A DNA stretch of 28,385 bases, from IMG/VR virus record IMGVR_UViG_3300007540_000076, positions 1 to 28,385 of that record; one strand, written 5' to 3'. How positions within the stretch are numbered: the stretch's first letter is position 1; each line of letters starts with the position of its first letter. This document shows, in pieces, positions 14,957 through 25,000 of the stretch. Both the position numbers and the translations under genes were made by a program. The notes beneath the pieces were generated by a model that was given only the letters and a program-made list of their open reading frames with translations, did no database searches and was not told the origin of the DNA. The DNA is from a virus.

Positions 14957-15351
14957 ATGTATTTGAAGAATACATAGACAAGTATATGGAAGAAGTACAA
15001 CCAGAACAAACTCGTGAAATTATTATGCAAGGATTAGCTTGGCATGTGTTAACAGAGTTTGGGTTCGGTTCAAAGCCTATAGGTATGATAGGTTATAAGA
15101 TGGTAACATCCGGGTACACGTACCCGCATTTATATCTAGAATTTATATACATAGATAAAGCATATAGAGCTAGGTATAAATTTTGGTTAAAACGTATCGC
15201 TGATTTTTGTAAGAATTTTAGTTCTAAGAAAGTTGAGATACAAGGAACAAGAAGAACGAAACGATTAATAGAAAAAATCTTTAAGAAAAAACCGTCAGTA
15301 TTTATATATGAAATAGATGCAGATGAAGTAGGAGAACATTATGGGTGGTAA
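14941..15351 (+). CDS. GNAT acetyltransferase-fold-like protein
   Basis: I chose ATG 14941 (MSEQVDVFEEY), ten bases after GGAG (14927-14930); the in-frame ATG at 14935 is closer to it than usual. 136 residues. The order beta strand (PIGMIGYKMVTSG), strand (HLYLEFIYIDKAYRARY), helix (WLKRIADFCKNF), strand (KVEIQGTRRTKRLIEKIF) and strand (PSVFIYEID) follows the GNAT fold, with IDKAYRARY at the place of the acetyl-CoA pyrophosphate loop, though its Q/RxxGxG/A signature is degenerate. A GNAT-like protein in the gene 13 region is my recollection for T7-like phages. Enzymatic activity is doubtful. Its last codons overlap the next gene. Confidence 0.6.
   Translation: MSEQVDVFEEYIDKYMEEVQPEQTREIIMQGLAWHVLTEFGFGSKPIGMIGYKMVTSGYTYPHLYLEFIYIDKAYRARYKFWLKRIADFCKNFSSKKVEIQGTRRTKRLIEKIFKKKPSVFIYEIDADEVGEHYGW
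15111..15126. repeat. CGGGTAC palindrome with a two-base centre
   Basis: CGGGTAC-AC-GTACCCG: perfect seven-base arms with two central bases instead of one. It is read in a third codon register (TCC GGG TAC ACG TAC CCG), giving S-G-Y-T-Y-P. As RNA it would be a six-pair stem with a four-base loop. Confidence 0.75.
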
Positions 15352-16816
15352 AAGTAAATCAAGGAGTAAACAAATGTCAGTTAGTGGACCAAGTTCACAA
15401 CAATCATTTTACTCTAATATGATACAAGAGGCTTTCTTTCCGGGAAGTACAAATACAGGAGGATATATAACCGATGCACAAGGTACACGAGAAGGTGCAC
15501 TGCGTAGACCCGATGGGGGTAAAGTTGGTTATGGTGTCGCACAAGGTTATGATAGTGCTAAAGATTATCTTGATAAATTAACAACTCCAAGAAAATCTGC
15601 ATTACCAGGTTCGCCAGGTCCTATAGCAAGTAGTCAAGACCCTAGAGGTCAGGTAACAGCTAGACAAGAAATGTTTGATACTCAAATGAACACTACTGAG
15701 CAGGATTTACGAGACCAAGCAGAATCTATCCTACCTAGTTTTGATGATGCTAAGTATAAGGATTTCTTTGCAAAGTATGAATCAGGTGAGTTACCGGAAG
15801 AAACTAGAAAACTTACTTCAAATGTAATTAACATGGTGCAAGACCCAGTTGCAGCAAGTTCAGAACAAATGTCAGAAATATACAGAATGTCTGGAGCAGA
15901 CGGTGCAATGTCATTACCAGACCCAACTCCATTACAAGATGAGGTAACAGAAATATTTGAAGGATTACCAAATGCAATGACTTCGTTTATGGTAAATGTT
16001 TTTGATGATAGTACAGACGCAGGTATGGAACGAGAGTTAGAAAACTTATCTTCTGCTATATATGAAACAGCAGCAAGTCAAGGAGAAGATTTACTTAAAT
16101 CAACTCTGGGTGATTTTGCTTCACAAGGAGTAGCTACTTCAGGTGCTGCCCTAAATGCAATCAAAGATGGGGTTATAGAAATAGCTAAAAATACAAATGC
16201 TCAACTAGCTCAAGCAAGAATTCAAGCTCTAGGTACTCTGTACCAGGCTAGACAAACGGGTGTTTCATTACTATCAGATTTATTACAACGAGGAGAGCAA
16301 CAACAAAGTTTAACTTTATCTAAGAATATTAAAATGTTAGAACTTGAATCGGCAAAACAATTAAGCAAAATAAATGCACATACTCAAATGCAGTTAGCAA
16401 TGAACCAACAACAAATGCAATTGTTTGGTATAGCAGTCGATGAACAAAGACAAGTCGAACAGAACAAAGAAAGAACACAGCAATTTATTTATACCTTTAT
16501 GGGTAACATGGCTACAGCCGGACCAGGAAGTTCTTACGGAACATCCTCATCTAGAAGTAGTTCATTTAATATACAACCAATTTCATTAGGCTTCACCGTG
16601 GGTTCTGGTTCTGATAGAAGACTTAAAGAAGATATATCTCTAATTGGACAATCACCTAGTGGAATCAACATATACAAATTTAGGTACAAAGATTCAGAAG
16701 GATATTACCAAGGCGTTATGGCTGACGAAGTTTTTGAAGCAAGTATTCTAAGAGCCGATGGTTATTATTCAGTTGATTACAATAGACTAGATGTAGAGTT
16801 TAAGGAGGTCCAATAA
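15341..16816 (+). CDS. Internal virion protein with C-terminal S74 chaperone domain
   Basis: 491 residues, no cysteine. The middle is largely helical and Gln-rich (about 280-400, for example QRGEQQQSLTLSKNI and AHTQMQLAMNQQQMQLF), as in podovirus internal-core proteins. The end is a peptidase-S74-type intramolecular chaperone: SDRRLKEDI (424-432), then IYKFRYKDSEGYYQGVMADEV and YSVDYNRLDV. In that family the domain trimerises a neighbouring fold and then cuts itself off near the SDxRLK serine (S424 here). S74 domains normally follow beta-helical spikes, so a fusion to a helical protein is unusual. AGGAG precedes the start, which overlaps the GNAT-like gene. Confidence 0.7.
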   Translation: MGGKSKSRSKQMSVSGPSSQQSFYSNMIQEAFFPGSTNTGGYITDAQGTREGALRRPDGGKVGYGVAQGYDSAKDYLDKLTTPRKSALPGSPGPIASSQDPRGQVTARQEMFDTQMNTTEQDLRDQAESILPSFDDAKYKDFFAKYESGELPEETRKLTSNVINMVQDPVAASSEQMSEIYRMSGADGAMSLPDPTPLQDEVTEIFEGLPNAMTSFMVNVFDDSTDAGMERELENLSSAIYETAASQGEDLLKSTLGDFASQGVATSGAALNAIKDGVIEIAKNTNAQLAQARIQALGTLYQARQTGVSLLSDLLQRGEQQQSLTLSKNIKMLELESAKQLSKINAHTQMQLAMNQQQMQLFGIAVDEQRQVEQNKERTQQFIYTFMGNMATAGPGSSYGTSSSRSSSFNIQPISLGFTVGSGSDRRLKEDISLIGQSPSGINIYKFRYKDSEGYYQGVMADEVFEASILRADGYYSVDYNRLDVEFKEVQ

Positions 16817-16817
16817 T

Positions 16818-19070
16818 ATGGCAAACGAAAAAAAATATACAACGGATAATGAAGGATTAAGACTAAGAAATTTTGATATATTTGGATTAAAAGTAGGCTT
16901 TCCATCTGGAATGGACCTGTCTAAGGCTGCAATACAAAGGTTAAGTATAGATGCTAGTAAAGAATTAAGTAAGAAAAATGAAGGATTACCAGTAGAAACA
17001 AATACAGGACAAGAAGATTTCCTAGGTCGAGGTTCAGGTGGGGTAAAAGAAAGATATAGTGGTGTTGACAGAGACCCATTTAGTATAAGTGAATCTCCTA
17101 ATTTAGCAAATGTTAAAGAATTAGAGGGCGAAGTAGGTTCTGCAGAACAAAAATTTTTATATGATAGTACATCAGTAATTAATACTGCTTTAGCGGATTA
17201 CAATTATAAATTAAAATATATACAAGACAATGAAAATTTATTAACAAATAATCCAATATACAAAACTTTACTTAATAACTTGTCATCATCTAACTTAACT
17301 GATGCACAAAAAGTTGATGCAAAATTTGCTCAAATAAGTTTATTAGCAAATGCTGATTCTGAAAGTACCGTACAAAACAAAAAAACTAGCGATGCATCTT
17401 CAACCTACGACAAAAACTTAAACAAAGTTAAAGCATTTGTTTTGAATCCGGCTACCTCCAAAGGAGGTATGTTTTCTGGTCTTCTAGGCACAGAAGCATA
17501 CAATCCAGTTGCTGCTCTTACTCACGGGCTTTTGTATGAAGGTATACCTGGAAAAGATACTTACGGTAAAGAAGTAACGCCTGATAAATCAGCTAATCCA
17601 AACTACACAAGAACAAATCAAATTGCAGTAAAAGATAAAGATGGAAATATTAAATATCAAGAAGTAAAAACAGAAATAGATAATCCGTATAAAGGTAAAG
17701 AGTACTTAAATTCTGCTGTTGTTATTAAAAATCCAATGAATCTATCTGCGGGAATGGGCAAAGATGGCATAGAGGTATCTGGCTCTGATATGGAATTTGA
17801 AGATATTAATAACTATTCTTTAGCTAGTTTAAATCATAAAATTAACATAGGCGATTTAAGTGAAGCAGAAGCACTAGACATATTAAAATTGCGAATAAGA
17901 AGAAGTATATTTACCGGTGATGGGGGAGAAAATTATAATCCGTTAGTACAAGAACAAACAGGATTAAATGTAACTACTAACATAGATAGAGGGTTAAACG
18001 CAGAGTTACTAGGGGCTGCTGGACTTGATGGGAATATTACAGCGATTGCTGAATCTATGTTAAACCAGAGTAGGCAAATAATTGATGCTAGAATTGAAGC
18101 GGGGTATGAAAGATACGTTGCCGCAATAAAGAAAACAGATGGTGACGCATCACCATTATCCATGGAACAATATAGATTATTACATGATAAAGAGATGTCA
18201 GAATTTTTTGAGGCTGGAGATACATTTACAGCGTACAAACGAGAAGAAGACCAAAAGTATTTACAACAGTTATACAGAGCAGATACAGGAGAAAATGTTG
18301 GATACGTATTAAATGATATTTCAAATGTTTTACAACAGTATGGTTTAGGTGAGAATTTGTCTGAACGACTTGGAGCTCCGGTAATGCAAGTAATTGAACA
18401 AGTAGTAACAAGTGAACACCACAGTGAGGTAATAAATACCCTTGTCACTGTATTAAAAGATGGTATAAGTAATGGTGGTGAAATTTCAGAAGAACAAGTA
18501 AACAAGGATATAGAAACTATACTTAAAAAAGTATTAGGTACTAAACAATATGCATCCTTAAATGCACTTAAAACAAAACTTTCAACTGATTTTGGCAGAA
18601 AAGACCCAACGTATCAACCTTTCAATGGTGGGGCTAAATTAGCTAACAGTGTTAATTATAGCTTAGAAGAAACTACTAGAAAAGAATTATACGATGAGTT
18701 AAATAATATGACAAAAGACCAACGTAAAAAAACTCTCCAAAAAATACACCCAAGTTTAGGAGGTGACTCGAAGTTACTGGCAACAGTAGATAAATTAACT
18801 AAACAAGCATACAGTACAATGACTGCATCATCGGGTACTTCTGTCTTAGAAGAAACTGCAGACGATATAGAAATGAATTTGGATACTGATGTGACTGATG
18901 AATTAGCAGATGTTGATATTACAACTATTGCCACTGTTATGAGTGCACAGATACCCGAGTTAGGTGCATTAGGTATTGACACAGTAAGTTATCTAAGTGA
19001 ATTTTTAAGTGAAAATAATATTGACGCAAAGTTTTTACCGGACATACTAGACAGAATAGAATACACATAA
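16818..19070 (+). CDS. Probable internal/ejection protein, 750 aa
   Basis: The Shine-Dalgarno TAAGGAGG sits in the end of the previous gene. The protein is mostly helical and polar, with no signal peptide, no membrane segment and no cysteine in 750 residues. It has long Asn/Ser/Asp-rich linkers and helical blocks such as ESMLNQSRQIIDARIEAGYE and KKTLQKIHPSLGGDSKLL. Its place between the S74-bearing protein and the 2207-residue giant is where podoviruses encode the middle internal-core protein (T7 gp15-like in position). Sequence family not recognised; the function is inferred from position and the cysteine-free composition. Confidence 0.7.
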   Translation: MANEKKYTTDNEGLRLRNFDIFGLKVGFPSGMDLSKAAIQRLSIDASKELSKKNEGLPVETNTGQEDFLGRGSGGVKERYSGVDRDPFSISESPNLANVKELEGEVGSAEQKFLYDSTSVINTALADYNYKLKYIQDNENLLTNNPIYKTLLNNLSSSNLTDAQKVDAKFAQISLLANADSESTVQNKKTSDASSTYDKNLNKVKAFVLNPATSKGGMFSGLLGTEAYNPVAALTHGLLYEGIPGKDTYGKEVTPDKSANPNYTRTNQIAVKDKDGNIKYQEVKTEIDNPYKGKEYLNSAVVIKNPMNLSAGMGKDGIEVSGSDMEFEDINNYSLASLNHKINIGDLSEAEALDILKLRIRRSIFTGDGGENYNPLVQEQTGLNVTTNIDRGLNAELLGAAGLDGNITAIAESMLNQSRQIIDARIEAGYERYVAAIKKTDGDASPLSMEQYRLLHDKEMSEFFEAGDTFTAYKREEDQKYLQQLYRADTGENVGYVLNDISNVLQQYGLGENLSERLGAPVMQVIEQVVTSEHHSEVINTLVTVLKDGISNGGEISEEQVNKDIETILKKVLGTKQYASLNALKTKLSTDFGRKDPTYQPFNGGAKLANSVNYSLEETTRKELYDELNNMTKDQRKKTLQKIHPSLGGDSKLLATVDKLTKQAYSTMTASSGTSVLEETADDIEMNLDTDVTDELADVDITTIATVMSAQIPELGALGIDTVSYLSEFLSENNIDAKFLPDILDRIEYT

Positions 19071-19083
19071 GTTAGGAGAATAT

Positions 19084-22000
19084 ATGAGTAGTTTTCAAGA
19101 TAGATTAAATATGCCAGACGAGGATAATACACCCACAGGTGTTGTACCTCTTGATGACAAATTAAATCAAAAACTTCTAGACCTACAAAACAAAAACAAT
19201 ATGAGTATAGATTCGGGTACTGTACCCGAGATATCCATGGACGATAGTATTGTTTCTGCGTCTCAAATAGATAACAATAAACCACCTTCAAATTTATTAG
19301 GCAAACTTCGAGATACTTTTGCTGAGTCAGAAAGTTTTACGGGTGTTGCTGACTACTTAAATAATACTTTTCCTAATATAGACAACTTAGAAAATATTAA
19401 CGACCCAACTGTGTTACAATCATTTGCTTCTGGTTTACTACAAGATGTATCTGTGAATGAAATAAAAGATTATGGTGACCGAATTGCTGGAATGAAAACA
19501 GATGGAACTTACGATGAGAATAGTGACCTACTGCAAAAAATTAATTCTGGTGTATTTGGTATTGGTGAACTAATCCAATTTATGGGCATAATGAAAGTAG
19601 CTCGTGCAGGAGCTGGTCCTACAGCACAATTCCTTGCTGCAAAACGTATCATTGATGCAAGTAGTCGGTTTATTAATCCGTCTATAACAAAAAATGTTGC
19701 TAAATTTATTCCGGGTTCTACTGCTCGAAAACATTTTGTTGGAGTTGCAAGAAATCAAGGAGAAGCTGTTAGAATTGGAACTGCGTTTTTATTAGAAACT
19801 GGTTTATGGAAATCACTTAATCATTCTACTACTGAGGCTGCTTTGTATGCAGGAGGTTTTCCTCTTGCTTTTAATAGCTACATAATACCCGGTATAAAAA
19901 CTGCATGGAAAGGTGCAAGTGGTTTTGTTAAAGGAAAAAGCAACCGTAAAGGCGAAACAAGTATTGTACCTCAAACAACTGATGATGGTCAGTTAATTCC
20001 ATTAAATAATATTAAAGAAATACTTAATTTAAGTAAAAAAGAAATTGAAGAAGCACGTAAAGTTTTACCTAAAAATGACGGAAGACATGTTTTATTTGAT
20101 GAAATAGAAAAACTACAAACTAGTGATAAAGCTACTATACAAGAAGTTACTGGATTAATTAAAGGATTAGAAATAGATACAAAACAATTAATAAACACTC
20201 ATAACAAAGAATTAGTAGGATTGTTTAACGGATTAAGTGGACAAGAAATTAAAGTAATATCAGGACAAACTGTTGCCGGTTCAGGAAAACAAACTGAAAA
20301 AATTATGTTAAAAATACAGAATGCACATAAAAAACGGTCAGCAGAATTTTTCGAAAGCAGTCTTAATGAATTTGATAACATACTTAATAAATTTGTAGAT
20401 GACAGTTTGCTAGGATTAAATAGTAAAACAATGAAATTTGATGCTACAACAATTCAAACAATTGAAAAAAATATTATAGGAGACTTAGAGCAGTTGTTAC
20501 TTACTGATGCAAATCCTGTATTAAGAAACATGTTTGCTTTAGGTAATTCTGCAAAAAAAGGTGTTAAACCTTACGCTATATTTAACGGATTCAAATCTCA
20601 AATACAACGTAAAATTAGACATAAGATACAAACTCGAGGAGTTGCAACTCAAGAAAACTGGTTTAGGAATATAGGTATTAATGCAAAAAATACTGACGCT
20701 GACAATATTGATATAATAAAAAGCACTGTAAATAATTTATTAAAAAGTGGAACTCAAATTTTTAATACTAAAACTACATCCCAATTAGAAACATTAGGCA
20801 CAGTAATAAAACAAATTAAACCAAAGATAACTAAAGAACCCAGAGGATTTAATTACAATAGAAAATTAGACAAATACGAACAAACATCAACAGTGAATAT
20901 TGTCACTGTACCAAAGAAAACTTTGGATAAAATTCTTAACATGAATGATAAAGAACTGTATGCTTTAGGTAGAGATTTTAATTTATCTCTTACGCAAATA
21001 TCTAGAGCAATTAAAGATTTACAAAAACATGTAAAGGAATCTACTCTTGACGGAAAGTCATTAGGTCGGATGGACTTCTTTAACTTAAAAAGAGAAAAAG
21101 GTATGTATTATTTTAGTGGAAAACATGGCGGTATGCAAATTGCTAGTTTATTAAATACAATTAATAAATTTACAAGAAGTAAAATGTATAAGAATATAGC
21201 AAAAGAAGGTACAACAAGTTACATTGCTAGACGTGTTTATAATAAAGGTGCTGCATTAGGTAGGCAATCCAAATTAAACCAAACACAAAAAACTATAACA
21301 CGAGCAGAAGGACGTACACCTGTTCAAGAAAAATCCGCTACTATAGCTTCACGAGAAGCTAAAGGGTTTATACAAAATTTAACTGACCGTGCAACTTTAG
21401 CATACTATGGCTTAGACCCATCAGACTTACGAAACTTTACAAAAAGATTAAAAAAACGTCAAGCTGGAATAGATGCAATAGAAGAAAAATTTTCAAAAGG
21501 TTTTTATGAAGCAAGTATGGGAGGTCCTAAACAAAAAATAATGAGGCTTGAACAAATTTTTAGTCAGTTAAAAGATAAGTCTCGAGTTCTTGGCGGACAT
21601 TTTGATGTATTCAATAAATTAAGCGATTTGAAAACAGCAGTTAAAATGGTATCAGAATATAATTCTACTAACGCAACTCTTAATGGTAGCAAAGGATTTA
21701 ACGTATTTACAAAAGATTTGGAAGCAATATTAAAAAAGGTAGATGGAGCTAAACGTAGCACTGAAAAAGTTGATATAGCTATGCAAAGAGACTATAACAA
21801 TTTTGTAGCTAATTTTAATAAATCTGCAGATAACAGTCATGTTATGGTACAAGATATACAAGATGTGATGATAGGTTTAGTTGAAAGTACAGGGCTTAAA
21901 AAAGACATTATGACTCGAGCTTTGCCTAGTGTTTTCAGGGCGTTAAATGATTTTGTTAAAACTGATATGGCTACATTATATGGAAAATTATCTCGTAGAG

Positions 22001-25000
22001 TAGAACAAGGAAGTCAAAAATTTTCTGAACAATACCAACCTTTAGTAAAAAATATACAAGAATTTTTGGCAAAAGGAAAAGTAGACGAAGCAGAAAAATT
22101 CCTAGCATCTGCCATTATTAAAGACAGAAAACTACAGCAATTTCTTGTTAAAGACAACTCTCCGTTCGGTGAATTGTTATTATTACAAAGAGCTATGGGA
22201 GACCCCGGATTACGTAGTGTCTTAAAAGAAACTATATTAAGAAACAAAAACCATACTCATATGTTGGATATAATGAAAAAATTAAATCAATTTGTTAATC
22301 CTAAATTTTTTGGGGATGTGCCTACTACTGGGGCAAACATACAAAACATGTCTACTATGCTAGGAGATAGTCAGTTAAAAGGTCAAGGTGGTGTCTTTGG
22401 TAGATTCTCAAATTACTTCTTTACTGAAATACATAACATAGCTAGAAGTTCTGGAGATGATTCTTTATCATCAGTTAATAATTTAATATCTGATTCAATA
22501 CAAAAATTACAACGTCTAACTTCAAAAGGTGGACCTATTGATTTGGATGTAATAAATTACAATAAAGGATTAGACGCTGCTCTTAAACAAATTAACAAAG
22601 GCAGAAATGCAGCTCAACAAATGACAGTTAAAGATGTAGACGATATAATTGTAGCATTGGATAAACTTGAGACAGAGGCTGGTGGAAAATTAGCAAAGTC
22701 TGTTGATTACTTAAAAGCTAAAGATTCTATAATGGGTAAATTACCTGTAGAAATTAGACAAGTTATAGATGATTTTTATGACTTAACTTGGAAACATGCA
22801 GAAGCATATAATGATGAAATTAGAAGACTACAAGCTTTATTCAAAACTAATAATGTGTTTCCTGATACAGGTACAGCAGTCCCTTGGCGTAAAGGTTTAG
22901 GGGACGAATTACAAATTATTGAAAGAAGAGAAAATTATTTTCCACGATTTACAGACAGACAAAACCAAGAGACTTATGAAATATACTCACAAACTATTGG
23001 TGCTGGTGGTAAAAAAGGTCCTGTAGTTCGAGTACATGACACAGTTAAGTCATTAAAAAAAGTACACGAAGTTATTAGAAAACATGTTGATAACAAAGCA
23101 TTAGGAAAAGACGAAAATATTGTATATAGTTTTAAGGTCAACCAACCTATGGCTAATGTTGGTGGTGCAGATGGGATACCTCGTTCCAGGTTAAATTTAG
23201 TATTAGATGATATGGACCAAATGACATCTATGGACCATAGGGCAATACAAAAATTACTAGATGACGGTACATTTAATTATGAAACTTTCTACCACAAAGC
23301 TTTTGTGTCTGGACCTAGTATGGTAAAGAAAAGATATAATGTAGACGGAGCTTACGAAACTAACCACATAAAAGCATTAGAAATTTACTTAAATCGAATT
23401 GTTCGACACACGTCTATGTTGGAAGCAGTAGTAAAATCAGATTCATTGTTAGCTTATTATTCTAAGACACCTCCTTTATTTCAAGGCGGAATAAATGGAA
23501 TTGGGTCAATGAAAGAATACATACCTTATTTGTCCCGTATGATTGATGAAGCTCTTGGTAGACCATCCACAACTACTAAACAAGTAAATGATGCTATGAA
23601 TGAATTAATTAGTACAGGATTAAAAAAAGTAGGTATCAATACAAATACTAATTTTGACATACGTACTTTGGTTAATGTTAATAATAAATACAATTACTTC
23701 TCACAATTTGCATCCAACATTGCTGCCGCATTTATTCAAACAAACATGGCGGCTACCTCAGTTGTACCATCGTTGGGTAAACACGCAATAAAAGGAATCC
23801 TTAATAAAGATGCTATTCGATTAACTCGAGACGTTGGTCGATTTAATGCTATGAAACAAAAAGCATCCACACTTCCAAATATCAAAAGCATTGCAAGTAA
23901 ACATGAAAAATATTTTGAAAAGATGCGAAAAGAAGAACCAGAAAAATATCAAATGATAGAAGATATCCAAGAGTTATATACACACAACAACTTAAATCTT
24001 GATAGTAGTGGTGCTCTATTACTAGCCGATACTTTTGTATCTCAAGTAGGAGGAACTGGAGCTAAAGGATTTGTAACAAGAAATTGGGACAGGTTGGGTG
24101 AAGTTGTAAATTATGCTACTAAACCATTTAAGAAAGGAGATGAGTTGCCTAGGAAAATGGCAATTAGAGCAGCTTATTTGTCAGCCGATGATGTCTTTAC
24201 AGATGTAGTAAAAAAACTTAATATTCTAGGTCTTGATTGGAAAACAAAAACTTACAATGTTAACAAAGTATTAAGTATGATACGTAATGCAAAAGGTATG
24301 TCAGCCTTAACTCCTCTAGAAGAGAAAGCTATGAGCCTAATAGTTAATTCAGAAGCTAGAACCTTTATGAAAAAAGGAAGATATGAATTCGCTAAAAAAG
24401 TAAGCAAGGGAGATAAATACACTTATCAAACAAATCGAGACTTTAAGAAAGATTTAGCTACTAGATTTCAAGAAGATACAAACCATTTATATAATGTATC
24501 GCACAACACAGCCTTTATGAATAACCAAGTATTAAAATCCTACAACCTATACAAAAAATTTGCTGTTAAAGAGTTTGGCAGAATAACAGGATTGTTTCAA
24601 AAACAAGATTACAAAACTGCAATGGGTTCTTTGTTGGGTTATGGAGTCCTTGGTGGTGCTATAGGTGTTCCATTCGGAAAAGATTTATTAGCTCTGTATT
24701 CTTGGGCATATAGAAGTACAGCAGGTATCTTTGGGACTGAACGTGGATTACCTTCAACTGGGGCAATAGACCCAGAGTTCACTTTACGAGCATCCGGAGA
24801 TAATTGGGTTAAAAACTTAATTGGTTTCGGGGTAGGAGCCACAGCCGGTGTTGATTTAACATCATCCAGTAGTGTGGGTTTAGGTACTTATTTTGACCCT
24901 CGTGGTAAAGGGTTTCTTTATGGTAAAGGTGCTGTAAGCAAAGGTCTAGATTTTGCTGCAAACGTAGCTTTAGGAGATACTTATATTAGGTTAAGTAAAT

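Noticed and set aside
17933-18505. 190-codon minus-strand open frame
   Set aside because: It lies fully inside the 750-residue gene, lacks a ribosome binding site and has a cysteine-rich, serine-rich composition unlike any real gene here.
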